Assembly (NCBI GenBank): GCA_024809215.1 | Contig: JANUBW010000001.1 | Span: 1,488,001-1,552,000 of the forward strand | Direction of reading: 5' to 3' | Origin: Niastella sp. OAS944 | GTDB taxonomy: Bacteria; Bacteroidota; Bacteroidia; Chitinophagales; Chitinophagaceae | DNA length: 64,000 nucleotides | In this document: one piece after another, positions 50,446 through 59,389 of the stretch | How positions within the stretch are numbered: the first letter of the stretch is position 1 | Layout: every line of letters begins with the position of its first letter | Notes under the pieces: generated by a model | What the model saw: the letters and a program-made list of their open reading frames with translations, nothing else | The model's database searches: none | Told to the model about the DNA's origin: nothing | Made by a program: the position numbers and the translations under genes

Positions 50446-52212
50446 ATGGCTGAAGCAAAAGACATTGCTGAATATTACCTTGAACGATATCGGAAAACGG
50501 TACGTTTTGCCAATGTCACACTACTTATTGTTCTCGTTTTGCTTTTGGTCAACTGGCTATTTGCAGTAGAGCCAGGGTATCAGGCCATAACCTATTCTCG
50601 CAAGCAATACAAAAGCCAAATCAAAGCAGCTGAAAAAAGACTGATATAATTCTCTGACCGGTTAAACCGTTATCATTACCGCTACTCAAATGATTCACTT
50701 ACGAATCTTCGTAACATAGCAAATGTTGATACCCTAAAAAAACAGTTGTTAATACACCCTAAAAATAATTCACTTCAACAAACCATTGATAGTCTTGAAG
50801 AGCATATTAGTTTTTACCGTTTTGACTCTGCCCGCCGTTCATTTTTGCAGGATAAAATGGACCTATACAGAGATAGCATTAAACGTGTAAAGCAAAAAAG
50901 GTTGGAGCTTAATACACTGAAGAGCGCATCATTAAATGAAAACCTAAAAGATTACGATTGGAAGTCTCTTATTCGCTTTATTTTTATCGTCGCCTCCAAT
51001 CCAAAAGATGGTACTCTTTATTTAATGGGACTGATCATGTTCACGTTAACTTTTGCGTTTATGGTCAGATGGCTTTCGTTGCATTATCTTGCAAGAGCAA
51101 TGCGTATCTATAAGGAAATTTCACATAACAATGAACCTTACAACGACCTTGCAATTCCTGCACCATTTTGGCTTGCGCCCTTCCCAATTGATAATAAAAA
51201 GAAAGTCACAAGTAAAAACAGGGTGCATCAGGAAGAACTACTAAAAGTGCTTGGCTTTTTTCCTAGCAAACGGAAACCCGCTTTCTTTGTTGCCTGCTTC
51301 ATGCTGGTGCTCATTTTACTGCAGATACGATTCTTTTATATCTGCATTTATTCCAACACCCCAGGACGCTTTGATTTTATTTTTACTTTGAGTGCCATTT
51401 TATTTCTTTTATCACTCTTCCAGACCCTCATCTGGTTTGTTCCAATTAAAGTAGAGGACCATTACAACGCTGAATCGCCCAGAAATAATATTAGCAGGAA
51501 GGTCTTTATTGGAATAACAGCTTCGGCTCTCATATCCGCTTTTCTCCTTAGCAATAAAAATCGAATTTCAAACTTCTACGGGCTTAATGCAAAGCGGTTT
51601 CTTAAACAGAAAAATAAAAAGAAGTGTAAAAATGGTGGCGATATTGCAGAAGGCTTGTATTACAGGAACCCTCACCCCAAAAATAAGGATAAGGTAAAAT
51701 ACTTGTATTTCTTCGATCCTAACCATTACTCTATTACATTTATCGATATTCAGAATGAAGATCACCTCACTTCTTTCAAAAAACATCTGCTACCTGTAAA
51801 GGAAACTGATAACTTGTTTGATGGCTCTTTTGCTTTTAAATACAGAAGTCACAGTTGGCATATCGAGCAGTACACATTTTTTCTTTTAAAAGCTGGCAAG
51901 AAAAAACAGGCCGTGGATTTTTTGGTAAAATCTGTAACCTCTCAAAAATTCATCAGGCTGAACGATTATAGATTGTTAGATCTTGCAGCCATACTTTGTC
52001 TTCGTTATGACGGTAATGAACTTAACACCCTGGTAGAATTTTGCGACCTTCAATTTGCGGAAGATAATTCTGATGAAAGTATTTATTTTACCGGAGTAAG
52101 GTATGAAAACAAAGAATTAATGCTGCGGATTTCTAAATGGAGGAGCAAAGAGTGGACGAATAAGATCCGTAAACAAAAGTCTATCAAATGGGATAATCAT
52201 AAAATTGTATGA
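50446..52212 (+). pseudogene. membrane protein gene split by one in-frame stop
   Basis: One continuous frame of 588 codons is broken only by TAA at codon 68 (50647-50649). Before it: 67 aa with a membrane helix (about 24-42). After it the frame goes on S-D-R-L-N-R-Y through a coiled-coil region, then four more membrane segments (G-T-L-Y-L-M-G-L-I; F-F-V-A-C-F-M-L; F-T-L-S-A-I-L-F; F-I-G-I-T-A-S-A) and a soluble C-terminal domain. The later start at 50746 is a TTG artefact. Could be a pseudogene, a sequencing error, or rare recoding. Family unknown. Confidence 0.7.
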
Positions 52213-52213
52213 T

Positions 52214-52278
52214 GGGCAGTTATTTTAATGTAGAATAGCGCTTTCGCGAAGGTGGCGGTTCGAATCCGCCACTGCCCT
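52214..52278 (+). other. tRNA-like remnant lacking the anticodon arm
   Basis: GGGCAGT (52214-52220) pairs with ACTGCCC (52271-52277); TA, D-arm-like TTTT-AATGT-AGAA, T arm GGCGG-TTCGAAT-CCGCC perfect. The whole is 65 nt, about 8-10 short: the anticodon arm is replaced by GCGCTTTCGCG, a 3-bp mini-hairpin. Probable tRNA pseudogene or attachment-site scar. Nothing else seen in 52279-52598. Confidence 0.65.
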
Positions 52279-52598
52279 ATTTAATTTATAGATTGACATT
52301 CATAAATAATTGCACTGACCTGATTGGAGCATATTCCATGTTAAACCAATAATCTTAAGCTGCCCCGATTTCATATTCCGACTAACTCTAAATAACAATC
52401 GAACATTAATTGCCTGAAAGAAATATTTATAAAACAGAATTGGATAACTAAAATTGATGTAACTTAAAGTAATATTTCTCAGCTTCTATTTCCCCCTCCC
52501 CCTCTATCTAAATCTCAAAATTTTCCAAATCTCCTATGTGGTGAGTTTTTAATACTTAAACTCTCAAATTGATTATTTAACAAATACATACATAGGTT

Positions 52599-55526
52599 AT
52601 GAAGAAAATGCTACTCTTCAGGAAATCACTATTTCTTGCCGGCTTCCTTTTTGCTTCAACAGTTGGTTTTGCCCAGGTTACTGAAAAATGGGTAAAGCGT
52701 CAAAACGGAGACGCAAATGTTATGGACAAAGCAAATGGGTTGGTAGTGGACCATAATGGGAATGTTATTGTAACCGGTCTTTGCGATGGCGATAACAATT
52801 CTTCCGGCACCAACTGGGCCACTATTAAATATAACGATGATGGTGATATACAATGGGTAAAAAGGTATAACGGCCCTGCTAATAGTAGTGATGAAGCAAA
52901 GGCCATAACAACAGACAGCAGTGGCAATATCTATATAACAGGTTGGAGTACAGGGAACGGAACCGACGGAGACATAACCACTATAAAATATGATGAGGAT
53001 GGTAATCAGGAATGGGTAAACCGGTATAATGGTCCCGACAGTTCTTTCGATATAGCATCTGCCATTACAGTTGATAAAAACGGCAATGTATATGTAACAG
53101 GATATAGTACAGGAAACGGTACGGAAAGCGACATTACGATCATTAAGTACGATAATGATGGACTTACAAAATGGGTAAGAAGGTATAACGGCCCGGGAAA
53201 TTCTTTCGATGAAGCAAGTGCAATTGTTGTAGATGATAACGGGCATGTATATGTATCTGGATATAGTACAGGAAGCGGAACGCGTGGTGATTTTACAACC
53301 ATTAAGTATGACGAGGATGGTAATCAGGAATGGATAAACCGGTATAATGGTCCTGTAAATAAATACGATGGGGCAAAAGACCTGGCCCTGGATAACAATG
53401 GCAACGTGTATGTAACAGGCCTCGCTAACATTGGCGAGTTTGACGAAACCGACGTTCTCACCATTAAATACAATGCATCGGGCCAACAGCAATGGGCAGT
53501 GTTTTATAGCGGCGGATGGTACGATAAAGCGAATGCGATGGGCATAGATGCGTCAGGCAATGTGTACATAACCCTGGCAAGCGGCCCTCCTGATGATGAT
53601 CCTGACAATAATTTTATAACCATTAAGTATGACACAGCAGGCATACTGCAGTGGCAAGCCATATACGACGGCGCAGACGGGCAACTGGGCGCATTAGCCG
53701 CTGACCTTGTGCTTGATACAGCCGGCAACGTATATATTACAGGCGGTATTTCAATTGAGCGTGAAATAGATTATGCTACCATTAAGTATAATACCAACGG
53801 CGTACAGCAGTGGATAGCATTCTACAACGACCCCGGAAATGGTTTAGACAGGGCAAGCGCCATAGGTGTTGATAAGAATGGTAACGTATATATCACCGGC
53901 ATGAGCAGGCTTGATGAGTCTAACTATTTTGATTATGCCACTATTAAGTACAATGCCGATGGCATGCAAAAATGGATACAAAGATTTAACGGCGTAAACG
54001 ACCAGATAAAAGGAGGTGCCGATGTCGCATCTGCCCTTGCATTAGATACTGCTGGTAACGTGTATGTAACAGGTGGCATGTCAAGATTGAATACCGGATT
54101 GGATTATACCACCTATAAGTATGATGAAAATGCAAACAGGATCTGGAAAAAAACATTCAACGGTTTCAGCATGGGCCCCGACTTTGCCAGGGATATAGCA
54201 GTGGATACCAAGGGAAATGTTTATGTAACAGGAACAAGTGATGGGGGCGACTACGCCACCATTAAATACAGCAAAGATGGAGAAACGAAATGGATAAAAA
54301 GATATGATGGCCCCGGCCATTCTTTAGATGAGGCAACCGCCATTGCAGTAGATCAAAACGGCAATGTATATGTTACGGGAAGAAGTGTGAACAACCCTGG
54401 TGAATTTGAACCAACCGGCGATTACGCCACCATTAAGTACGATAAAGATGGAAATACAAAATGGGTGAAACGCTATGATGGTCCAGGTAACGGTATTGAC
54501 CGGCCAACAGCCATCGCCGTTGACAATGCAGGCAATGTGTATGTGACAGGGCAAAGCTTTGGCAGTGGAACAGGTGACGACTATGCAACCATTAAATACG
54601 CTGCCAATGGTAATCAACTGTGGGTGGCCAGGTACAACGGGCCGGGTAACGCCGCAGATCATGCACAGGCCATAGCAATAGATGCAATGGGCTATGTATA
54701 TGTTACGGGTGCGGGCACTGGCAGCAACGGAATAAAAGCCTTTACCACTATTAAATACAATGCTGCCGGCGCGAAGCAGTGGACGGCCAAATTCGAAGGA
54801 ACAGGCTCGCCCGCCAACGATATAGCCATAGATGCTTCGGGCAATGTGTTTATAACAGGGTCAAATGCGGGCAATTATGCTACGCTAAAGTACAATGCAG
54901 CGGGCGCCCAACAGTGGGTGGCAACATACGACGGCGGTAACGCCGATGAAGCTATGGCGCTGGCATTGGATGACCAGGGTAATGTGTATGTAACAGGAAG
55001 CAGCAGTACCAGCATATTTCTCTTCGCAGACATCGCCACCATTAAATACAATGCAGCAGGTATTCAGCAATGGCTGGCCAGGTACGACGGCCCGGCTGCA
55101 GGAACAGATGGAGCTACAGATATTGCAGTAGACAATACGGGCAATGTGTATGTAACGGGATCCAGCGAAGGCATCGGTAGCTCCAGCGATTACGTCACCA
55201 TCAGGTATGCACAAACACCTCCCATTTCCACTATATCTGCTAACGCAGCAGAGAAACCGCTTGTTACTAACGAACAAGGCTCTGCTACATTAAATGCGAA
55301 AGCATTTCCAAACGCATTTACCCAATTCACCAATCTGCAATGGAATGGCACCGGCAAACCGGTTACAATTATTATTACAGATATGCAGGGTAAATTGGTT
55401 GAAAAAGGAACGGGTCTTGCCTCCAATGGCATTATAAAGATTGGCCATAACTTTAAGCCGGGTGTATATTTTGCTGAAATAATACAGGGTGCTGAAAGGG
55501 TGGTAATGAAATTGATAAAAAATTAA
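52599..55526 (+). CDS. SBBP-repeat secreted protein with T9SS sorting domain
   Basis: 975 aa. Signal peptide to about V-G-F-A-Q (22-26), then sixteen repeats of 50-60 residues with a core Y-A-T-I-K-Y-D and G-N-V-Y-V-T-G (SBBP, beta-propeller type), and a C-terminal T9SS sorting domain (about 890-975). It should be exported to the surface. Ligand unknown; propellers of this type often bind sugars or proteins. Antisense open frames are shadows of the repeat. The tRNA-type terminator follows. Confidence 0.9.
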   Translation: MKKMLLFRKSLFLAGFLFASTVGFAQVTEKWVKRQNGDANVMDKANGLVVDHNGNVIVTGLCDGDNNSSGTNWATIKYNDDGDIQWVKRYNGPANSSDEAKAITTDSSGNIYITGWSTGNGTDGDITTIKYDEDGNQEWVNRYNGPDSSFDIASAITVDKNGNVYVTGYSTGNGTESDITIIKYDNDGLTKWVRRYNGPGNSFDEASAIVVDDNGHVYVSGYSTGSGTRGDFTTIKYDEDGNQEWINRYNGPVNKYDGAKDLALDNNGNVYVTGLANIGEFDETDVLTIKYNASGQQQWAVFYSGGWYDKANAMGIDASGNVYITLASGPPDDDPDNNFITIKYDTAGILQWQAIYDGADGQLGALAADLVLDTAGNVYITGGISIEREIDYATIKYNTNGVQQWIAFYNDPGNGLDRASAIGVDKNGNVYITGMSRLDESNYFDYATIKYNADGMQKWIQRFNGVNDQIKGGADVASALALDTAGNVYVTGGMSRLNTGLDYTTYKYDENANRIWKKTFNGFSMGPDFARDIAVDTKGNVYVTGTSDGGDYATIKYSKDGETKWIKRYDGPGHSLDEATAIAVDQNGNVYVTGRSVNNPGEFEPTGDYATIKYDKDGNTKWVKRYDGPGNGIDRPTAIAVDNAGNVYVTGQSFGSGTGDDYATIKYAANGNQLWVARYNGPGNAADHAQAIAIDAMGYVYVTGAGTGSNGIKAFTTIKYNAAGAKQWTAKFEGTGSPANDIAIDASGNVFITGSNAGNYATLKYNAAGAQQWVATYDGGNADEAMALALDDQGNVYVTGSSSTSIFLFADIATIKYNAAGIQQWLARYDGPAAGTDGATDIAVDNTGNVYVTGSSEGIGSSSDYVTIRYAQTPPISTISANAAEKPLVTNEQGSATLNAKAFPNAFTQFTNLQWNGTGKPVTIIITDMQGKLVEKGTGLASNGIIKIGHNFKPGVYFAEIIQGAERVVMKLIKN

Positions 55527-55538
55527 GCAGACTGCACG

Positions 55539-55565
55539 AAAGGCTTCACGAAAGTGAGGCCTTTT
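55539..55565 (+). terminator. terminator after the SBBP gene, same sequence as the tRNA terminator
   Basis: AAAGGCTTCAC, GAAA, GTGAGGCCTTTT. 100% of the core matches 48401-48427 although the genes are unrelated, so it was probably copied here. Confidence 0.85.
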
Positions 55566-55583
55566 GTTGTAATTTGCCGTACT

Positions 55584-56912
55584 ATGAAACAGTTTTTGTT
55601 ACTTATTGCCTGCGGCTTTGCGGCTTGTGCAACATCTAAAAAAACGCCTGCTAACCGCCTGCTCTACTCGCAAAAGGCGGTTGAAAACCGTGCATTAAAA
55701 AGCTTCGCTTCTAATCGTAATGTTCAACAACTGGATAAGGCTCACTGGGATTATGTACCAGGCTTAGTGGCTTTTAGCGTGTTGAAAGCCTGGGAGCAAT
55801 ATCCTGAAAAAGAAGAATACTACCGGGTAGTAAAAGCCTATGCCGATCATGTATTACAGGGACAGGATACTGTAAAAGTTGGCCAAAGCAATATTGATGA
55901 TCTTGCAGCAGGTAAGATATTTTTTACATTATATAAGACTGAATTAAAAAAGGGGTACACGGCAGATGCCAATAGATATAGGAACTGTGTTACTTTTTTA
56001 AGGAATAAGCTGAAATATAACCACAGTCGTATTGATGCTCCCAAACCAGGGGCTGGCGGTTTTTACCACAAAGCACAGTATCCTAACCAAATGTGGCTGG
56101 ATGGTTTATACATGGGACCTGCCTTATATGCCGGCTGGCAAAATGCTTTCGGGCAAGAGACTGCAGATAATTTTGACTCATGGTCAGATATTGCATTGCA
56201 ATTTAAGATCCTTAACAAACACACCTACGACCCGCAAAAGCAATTGAATTATCATGCCTGGAGCGCCGATCCTACAGATGAGAACTCGTTCTGGGCTCGA
56301 AAAGAGGGTGAATTTAAAGGTTGCTCGTCTGAATTTTGGGGTAGAGGAATGGGCTGGTACTTTGCGGCGCTGGCAGATGTACTCGAATTAATGCCTAAAA
56401 ACCATCCCGACTATAAAGCATTAACCGATATTATAAACCAGGTTGCGGCTGGATTAGCCCGTTATCAGGATCAACGTAGTGGCGTTTGGTATCAATTGTT
56501 GCAGTATGATGAAACTAAGAAAGCCGATGGAAAAGGTGATTCTATTTCGGGAGAAATATATAATAAATGTAGTAGTGCCAACTACCTTGAAGCGTCTGCT
56601 TCATCTATGTTTACTTATGCTTATTTAAAAGGTATCCGCTTAGGTCTGTTAGATAAAAATAAGTACACGTCCGTAGCTAAGAAAGCCTATCAGGGATTGT
56701 TAACAACATTCATACGTGACGGACAAAATGGAGAAATGGATATTATCCAATCCTGCGCTTCGGCGGGTTTAGGACCGGCAAAAGATAAATCCCGTACAGG
56801 AACTGTAAATTACTATCTATGCGGAACAGATGTAATTGTAACACAGAATGAAGGAAAAGCTATAGGGCCCTTCATTCTGGCTAGTTTAGAATATGAGTTA
56901 AAAATCAATTAA
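55584..56912 (+). CDS. GH88/GH105 unsaturated glucuronyl/galacturonyl hydrolase lipoprotein
   Basis: 442 aa from the ATG at 55584; an upstream start would run through the terminator. Lipobox L-I-A-C near 7-10, so a lipoprotein. (alpha/alpha)6 barrel motifs: M-W-L-D-G-L-Y-M-G, W-G-R-G-M-G-W-Y, and catalytic Asp in the family positions W-L-D. GH105 enzymes act on unsaturated rhamnogalacturonan or similar products of polysaccharide lyases. No lyase gene is nearby. Confidence 0.85.
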   Translation: MKQFLLLIACGFAACATSKKTPANRLLYSQKAVENRALKSFASNRNVQQLDKAHWDYVPGLVAFSVLKAWEQYPEKEEYYRVVKAYADHVLQGQDTVKVGQSNIDDLAAGKIFFTLYKTELKKGYTADANRYRNCVTFLRNKLKYNHSRIDAPKPGAGGFYHKAQYPNQMWLDGLYMGPALYAGWQNAFGQETADNFDSWSDIALQFKILNKHTYDPQKQLNYHAWSADPTDENSFWARKEGEFKGCSSEFWGRGMGWYFAALADVLELMPKNHPDYKALTDIINQVAAGLARYQDQRSGVWYQLLQYDETKKADGKGDSISGEIYNKCSSANYLEASASSMFTYAYLKGIRLGLLDKNKYTSVAKKAYQGLLTTFIRDGQNGEMDIIQSCASAGLGPAKDKSRTGTVNYYLCGTDVIVTQNEGKAIGPFILASLEYELKIN

Positions 56913-57091
56913 TTACGACACCTAGTTCTCTTTAACCAATTACATTTTTCAAACTCAGCCAAAACTTTCCTTTAATTACCGCCAAACGGAACAGCAAAGT
57001 ACACTTTGTAACTAAAAAAGTTCTAATCCAGAACTAATAAAGTTACATTCCGTAGCAAGGATCATCCATGATTTTATGCAACTTTAATGTT

Positions 57092-57385
57092 ATGCGAACA
57101 GATGAGCGATACATCGCAGTAAGAAGAATGATCCAGGCCGGTGATATCACAATGTTAAATCAGTGCTTCAATATTATTCCTAAATCAATTGTAGCAGAAG
57201 ATCTGGGTGAACATAAAGGACGTTATAGCACACGGCTCACTGGAATTGAAAACATGACGTATAAAGATATTAAGAACTTAAGCAGTTTATTCGAGATTGA
57301 CATCACTATAGTTTTCAAATTAATAGATAATCAGGCTCGCTCAAACGAAGCCAGCAAGCAAAGTGTTTTCGATAATAAAAACTAG
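57092..57385 (+). CDS. small protein, possible HTH-like, unknown
   Basis: 97 aa from the ATG at 57092 (an upstream ATG at 57068 is possible). A-V-R-R-M-I-Q-A-G-D-I, a positively charged segment and V-F-K-L-I-D-N-Q suggest a compact helical protein. No family recognised. It is in the AT-rich accessory region and is followed by a clear terminator. Confidence 0.55.
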   Translation: MRTDERYIAVRRMIQAGDITMLNQCFNIIPKSIVAEDLGEHKGRYSTRLTGIENMTYKDIKNLSSLFEIDITIVFKLIDNQARSNEASKQSVFDNKN

Positions 57386-57416
57386 CGTTCTTCCACGCGA
57401 TACTTCACACATCCTA

Positions 57417-57449
57417 TAAAGCTTCACGCAAGTGAAGCTCTTTTATTTT
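57417..57449 (+). terminator. terminator after the 57092 gene
   Basis: AGCTTCAC, loop GCAA, GTGAAGCT, CTTTTATTTT. Similar to, but distinct from, the tRNA-type terminator. Confidence 0.8.
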
Positions 57450-57493
57450 ATTTAACAATTGTTCTGATCCCCCTATATTACCAGACTACAGAT

Positions 57494-57530
57494 TAAAAAA
57501 GAGGCTGCCTACGTGACAGCCTCTTTATAA
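57494..57530. terminator. bidirectional terminator
   Basis: AAAGAGGCTG and CAGCCTCTTT around a 9-nt loop, with A and T runs on both sides. Serves the minus-strand gene at 57558 and plus-strand transcription. Confidence 0.8.
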
Positions 57531-57557
57531 TATTAAGCGGTTAGATCTAAATAAAGC

Positions 57558-58085
57558 TTAGGTGGTTTTATGCTCACCCGAGACTGTAAGCGCTTGATTC
57601 TTTAATTGCGCAATTTGTTGGTTATTTTGATTTAAACTAGCTGCAGTCTCTTTTAAATTCCTTGTGATATCCTTTAGACTATTATCAATTATATCGAGCA
57701 ATCTTGAGTTTAATTTTTTAGCATCTTCATAATGCGCTTCCATCTTTCTTGCCAAATCTTCAGCTTGCTTGCTACGCTCTTTATGTAAGTCTATTATCAC
57801 CTGACGATCAGAAAGAATTTGATTTAATAACCTATCATAATCCTTTGTGTACAACACCACATCTTCCTCGACTTTTGAAAATGGTTCATCCGATGTTGTA
57901 TTTTGCAACCCTAATCCCTTAGCGTAATTTTCAATAGCTTTAAGGAATTTTTTAGTGCCACCCCTGGATAATGCCTGGTCTATATAATTGTCAGAATAGC
58001 CAAGTGCTTTCTCTATTTCCCCTCTCTCTATTCCATTGTTTTTTAATAACTCTAATAAATCTTCTATGTCTTTTTTGAAATTCAT
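57558..58085 (-). CDS. coiled-coil protein with HTH-like N-terminus
   Basis: 175 aa. N-terminal E-I-E-K-A-L-G-Y-S-D-N-Y-I-D-Q-A-L-S-R looks like an HTH/XRE fold (about 15-60). The C-terminal half is a heptad coiled coil (E-R-S-K-Q-A-E-D-L-A-R-K-M-E, N-L-K-E-T-A-A-S-L-N-Q). May be a regulator of the divergent small genes. Not recognised beyond this. Confidence 0.7.
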   Translation of the reverse strand: MNFKKDIEDLLELLKNNGIERGEIEKALGYSDNYIDQALSRGGTKKFLKAIENYAKGLGLQNTTSDEPFSKVEEDVVLYTKDYDRLLNQILSDRQVIIDLHKERSKQAEDLARKMEAHYEDAKKLNSRLLDIIDNSLKDITRNLKETAASLNQNNQQIAQLKNQALTVSGEHKTT

Positions 58086-58297
58086 TTAGCTAAATGAATA
58101 TTGCATTAAACAATATTAAAATATTGCGAAAAGCAATAATTATTATTTTTAGTATTGTATTTTCTATATATATTTGCTGACCATCACAAAATAACACAAT
58201 CAATTGAAATACCATCAATAGATGGGTAAAGTGTTTTGCATTCCTTCTAGTTACAAAGAATAATTCATTAACAGCATATTAAACCAAAGGTGAAAAT

Positions 58298-58338
58298 ACC
58301 TTAGATGTAAATTTTGTAGCCTAAGGTCTACAAAATTT
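58298..58338. promoter_or_regulatory. nested dyads between the divergent genes
   Basis: AAATTTTGTAG (58309-58319) and CTACAAAATTT (58328-58338), 8-bp spacer, perfect 11-bp arms. It is interleaved with ACCTTAG (58298-58304) and CTAAGGT (58321-58327). The rest of 58086-58475 is AT-rich with AATATTG/CAATATT dyads and no gene. Confidence 0.5.
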
Positions 58339-58475
58339 GCTGTTTTAAATTTATATTGCAAATAATTACGATTCGAAAAAGTTAGTTATCTTTTCTTATC
58401 CTCTGATTAGTAATCATTTGCAGCTTTTCCAAAACATTTGCATTGAATTTGCGTTATTAATACGAAAGCCTTAAC

Positions 58476-58739
58476 ATGGAAGACGTAAAATTATATAAAG
58501 AGAATCTTGAAAAAAGGTTTCATTACCATGTTGGTTTTTGGTCCAGTATAATTGCATTCTTCACACAGAGTTCCCCATACAATGAGGCCATTGATGAAAT
58601 CCAAAAAAAGGATATTCATGAAGCCTTTAAGTCAGATGCCCAACAGCTCCATAGAGATTTCCAAAACGCATGTACAAAAAATTACAATCTTTTTGGCGTG
58701 AGTTCGCCAGGCAAACATTTAGTGGATGCCTGTAAATAG
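58476..58739 (+). CDS. small protein, unknown
   Basis: 87 aa; helical, amphipathic with a central hydrophobic stretch F-W-S-S-I-I-A-F-F. Its 3' end overlaps the next ORF by 14 bp, so the two are probably co-transcribed. No family recognised. Confidence 0.6.
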   Translation: MEDVKLYKENLEKRFHYHVGFWSSIIAFFTQSSPYNEAIDEIQKKDIHEAFKSDAQQLHRDFQNACTKNYNLFGVSSPGKHLVDACK

Positions 58740-59196
58740 AGGTAGATCGACAGCCAAAAAATCAAAATCCCTTAAAACTACGGTTGCTGCTATGAATAGA
58801 AGTAGCCAAGTGAAAGTGCATAAAGACCATCATAAAGGCACTCAAGAAATTACTGGCCAATCTTATCAAGGAATTATTCCTTCTCCTGAAATGATGAAAG
58901 AATATAAGGAGATTGATCCTGAATTGCCAAAGAGGCTTGTAAAAGCAATGGAAGATGAAGCTGCCCATAGAAGGCAGGTAGAAAATACTATTATCAAACG
59001 AAGTTTTAGATCCAATACTACTAATACATTTATTGGATTTGGTGCACTGATAGCTTTAGGAATATTATCATATCTGTTTATGATCAATGGTTATGCCACG
59101 CAAGGGGCAATAATTGCAGGAAGTATTGGTACCGTAATTAGCGTATTCGTCATAGGCAAGGCCCTTAGCAATAAGAAAAAGGACAAGCAAGAATAG
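58726..59196 (+). CDS. DUF2335 membrane protein
   Basis: 156 aa. The region I-P-S-P-E-M-M-K-E-Y-K-E-I-D-P-E, A-H-R-R-Q and two C-terminal membrane helices (F-I-G-F-G-A-L-I-A-L-G-I and A-I-I-A-G-S-I-G-T-V-I) match DUF2335, a family of small membrane proteins found near mobile or phage-like elements; function unknown. An internal ATG at 58792 would drop a basic start. Confidence 0.8.
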   Translation: MPVNRGRSTAKKSKSLKTTVAAMNRSSQVKVHKDHHKGTQEITGQSYQGIIPSPEMMKEYKEIDPELPKRLVKAMEDEAAHRRQVENTIIKRSFRSNTTNTFIGFGALIALGILSYLFMINGYATQGAIIAGSIGTVISVFVIGKALSNKKKDKQE

Positions 59197-59310
59197 CGAA
59201 GCATTATGTAATGCGCGAATGCTTTACGCTGTGATTCTCACTTTATCCATTAATACGTTGTTTATTCCAAGATACAAGATTTATCTTAGAATTAGGTAAC
59301 ATGTTGTTAT

Positions 59311-59326
59311 AGCGTTGGATTTATAA
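59311..59326 (+). repeat. 16-nt tRNA-Met anticodon-arm remnant
   Basis: AGCGTTGGATTTATAA matches the tRNA segment AGCGTTGGATTCATAA (48342-48357) at 15 of 16 bases. It lies at the right end of the accessory region, 10 kb from the tRNA. Possibly an attachment-site scar. Confidence 0.55.
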
Positions 59327-59330
59327 GATT

Positions 59331-59369
59331 ACAAAAAAAGCTTTAGGCCCTCACCTAAAGCTTTTTTGT
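59331..59369. terminator. bidirectional terminator between DUF2335 and SusD
   Basis: ACAAAAAAAGCTTTAGG, 6-nt loop, CCTAAAGCTTTTTTGT. Perfect stem with T runs both ways. Confidence 0.9.
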
Positions 59370-59389
59370 TATAATAGCGATGCGCGTTA

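Noticed and set aside
52656-53492. 278-aa and other frames antisense to the SBBP gene
   Set aside because: They arise from the 16 DNA-level repeats; the plus strand has signal peptide, repeats and sorting domain.
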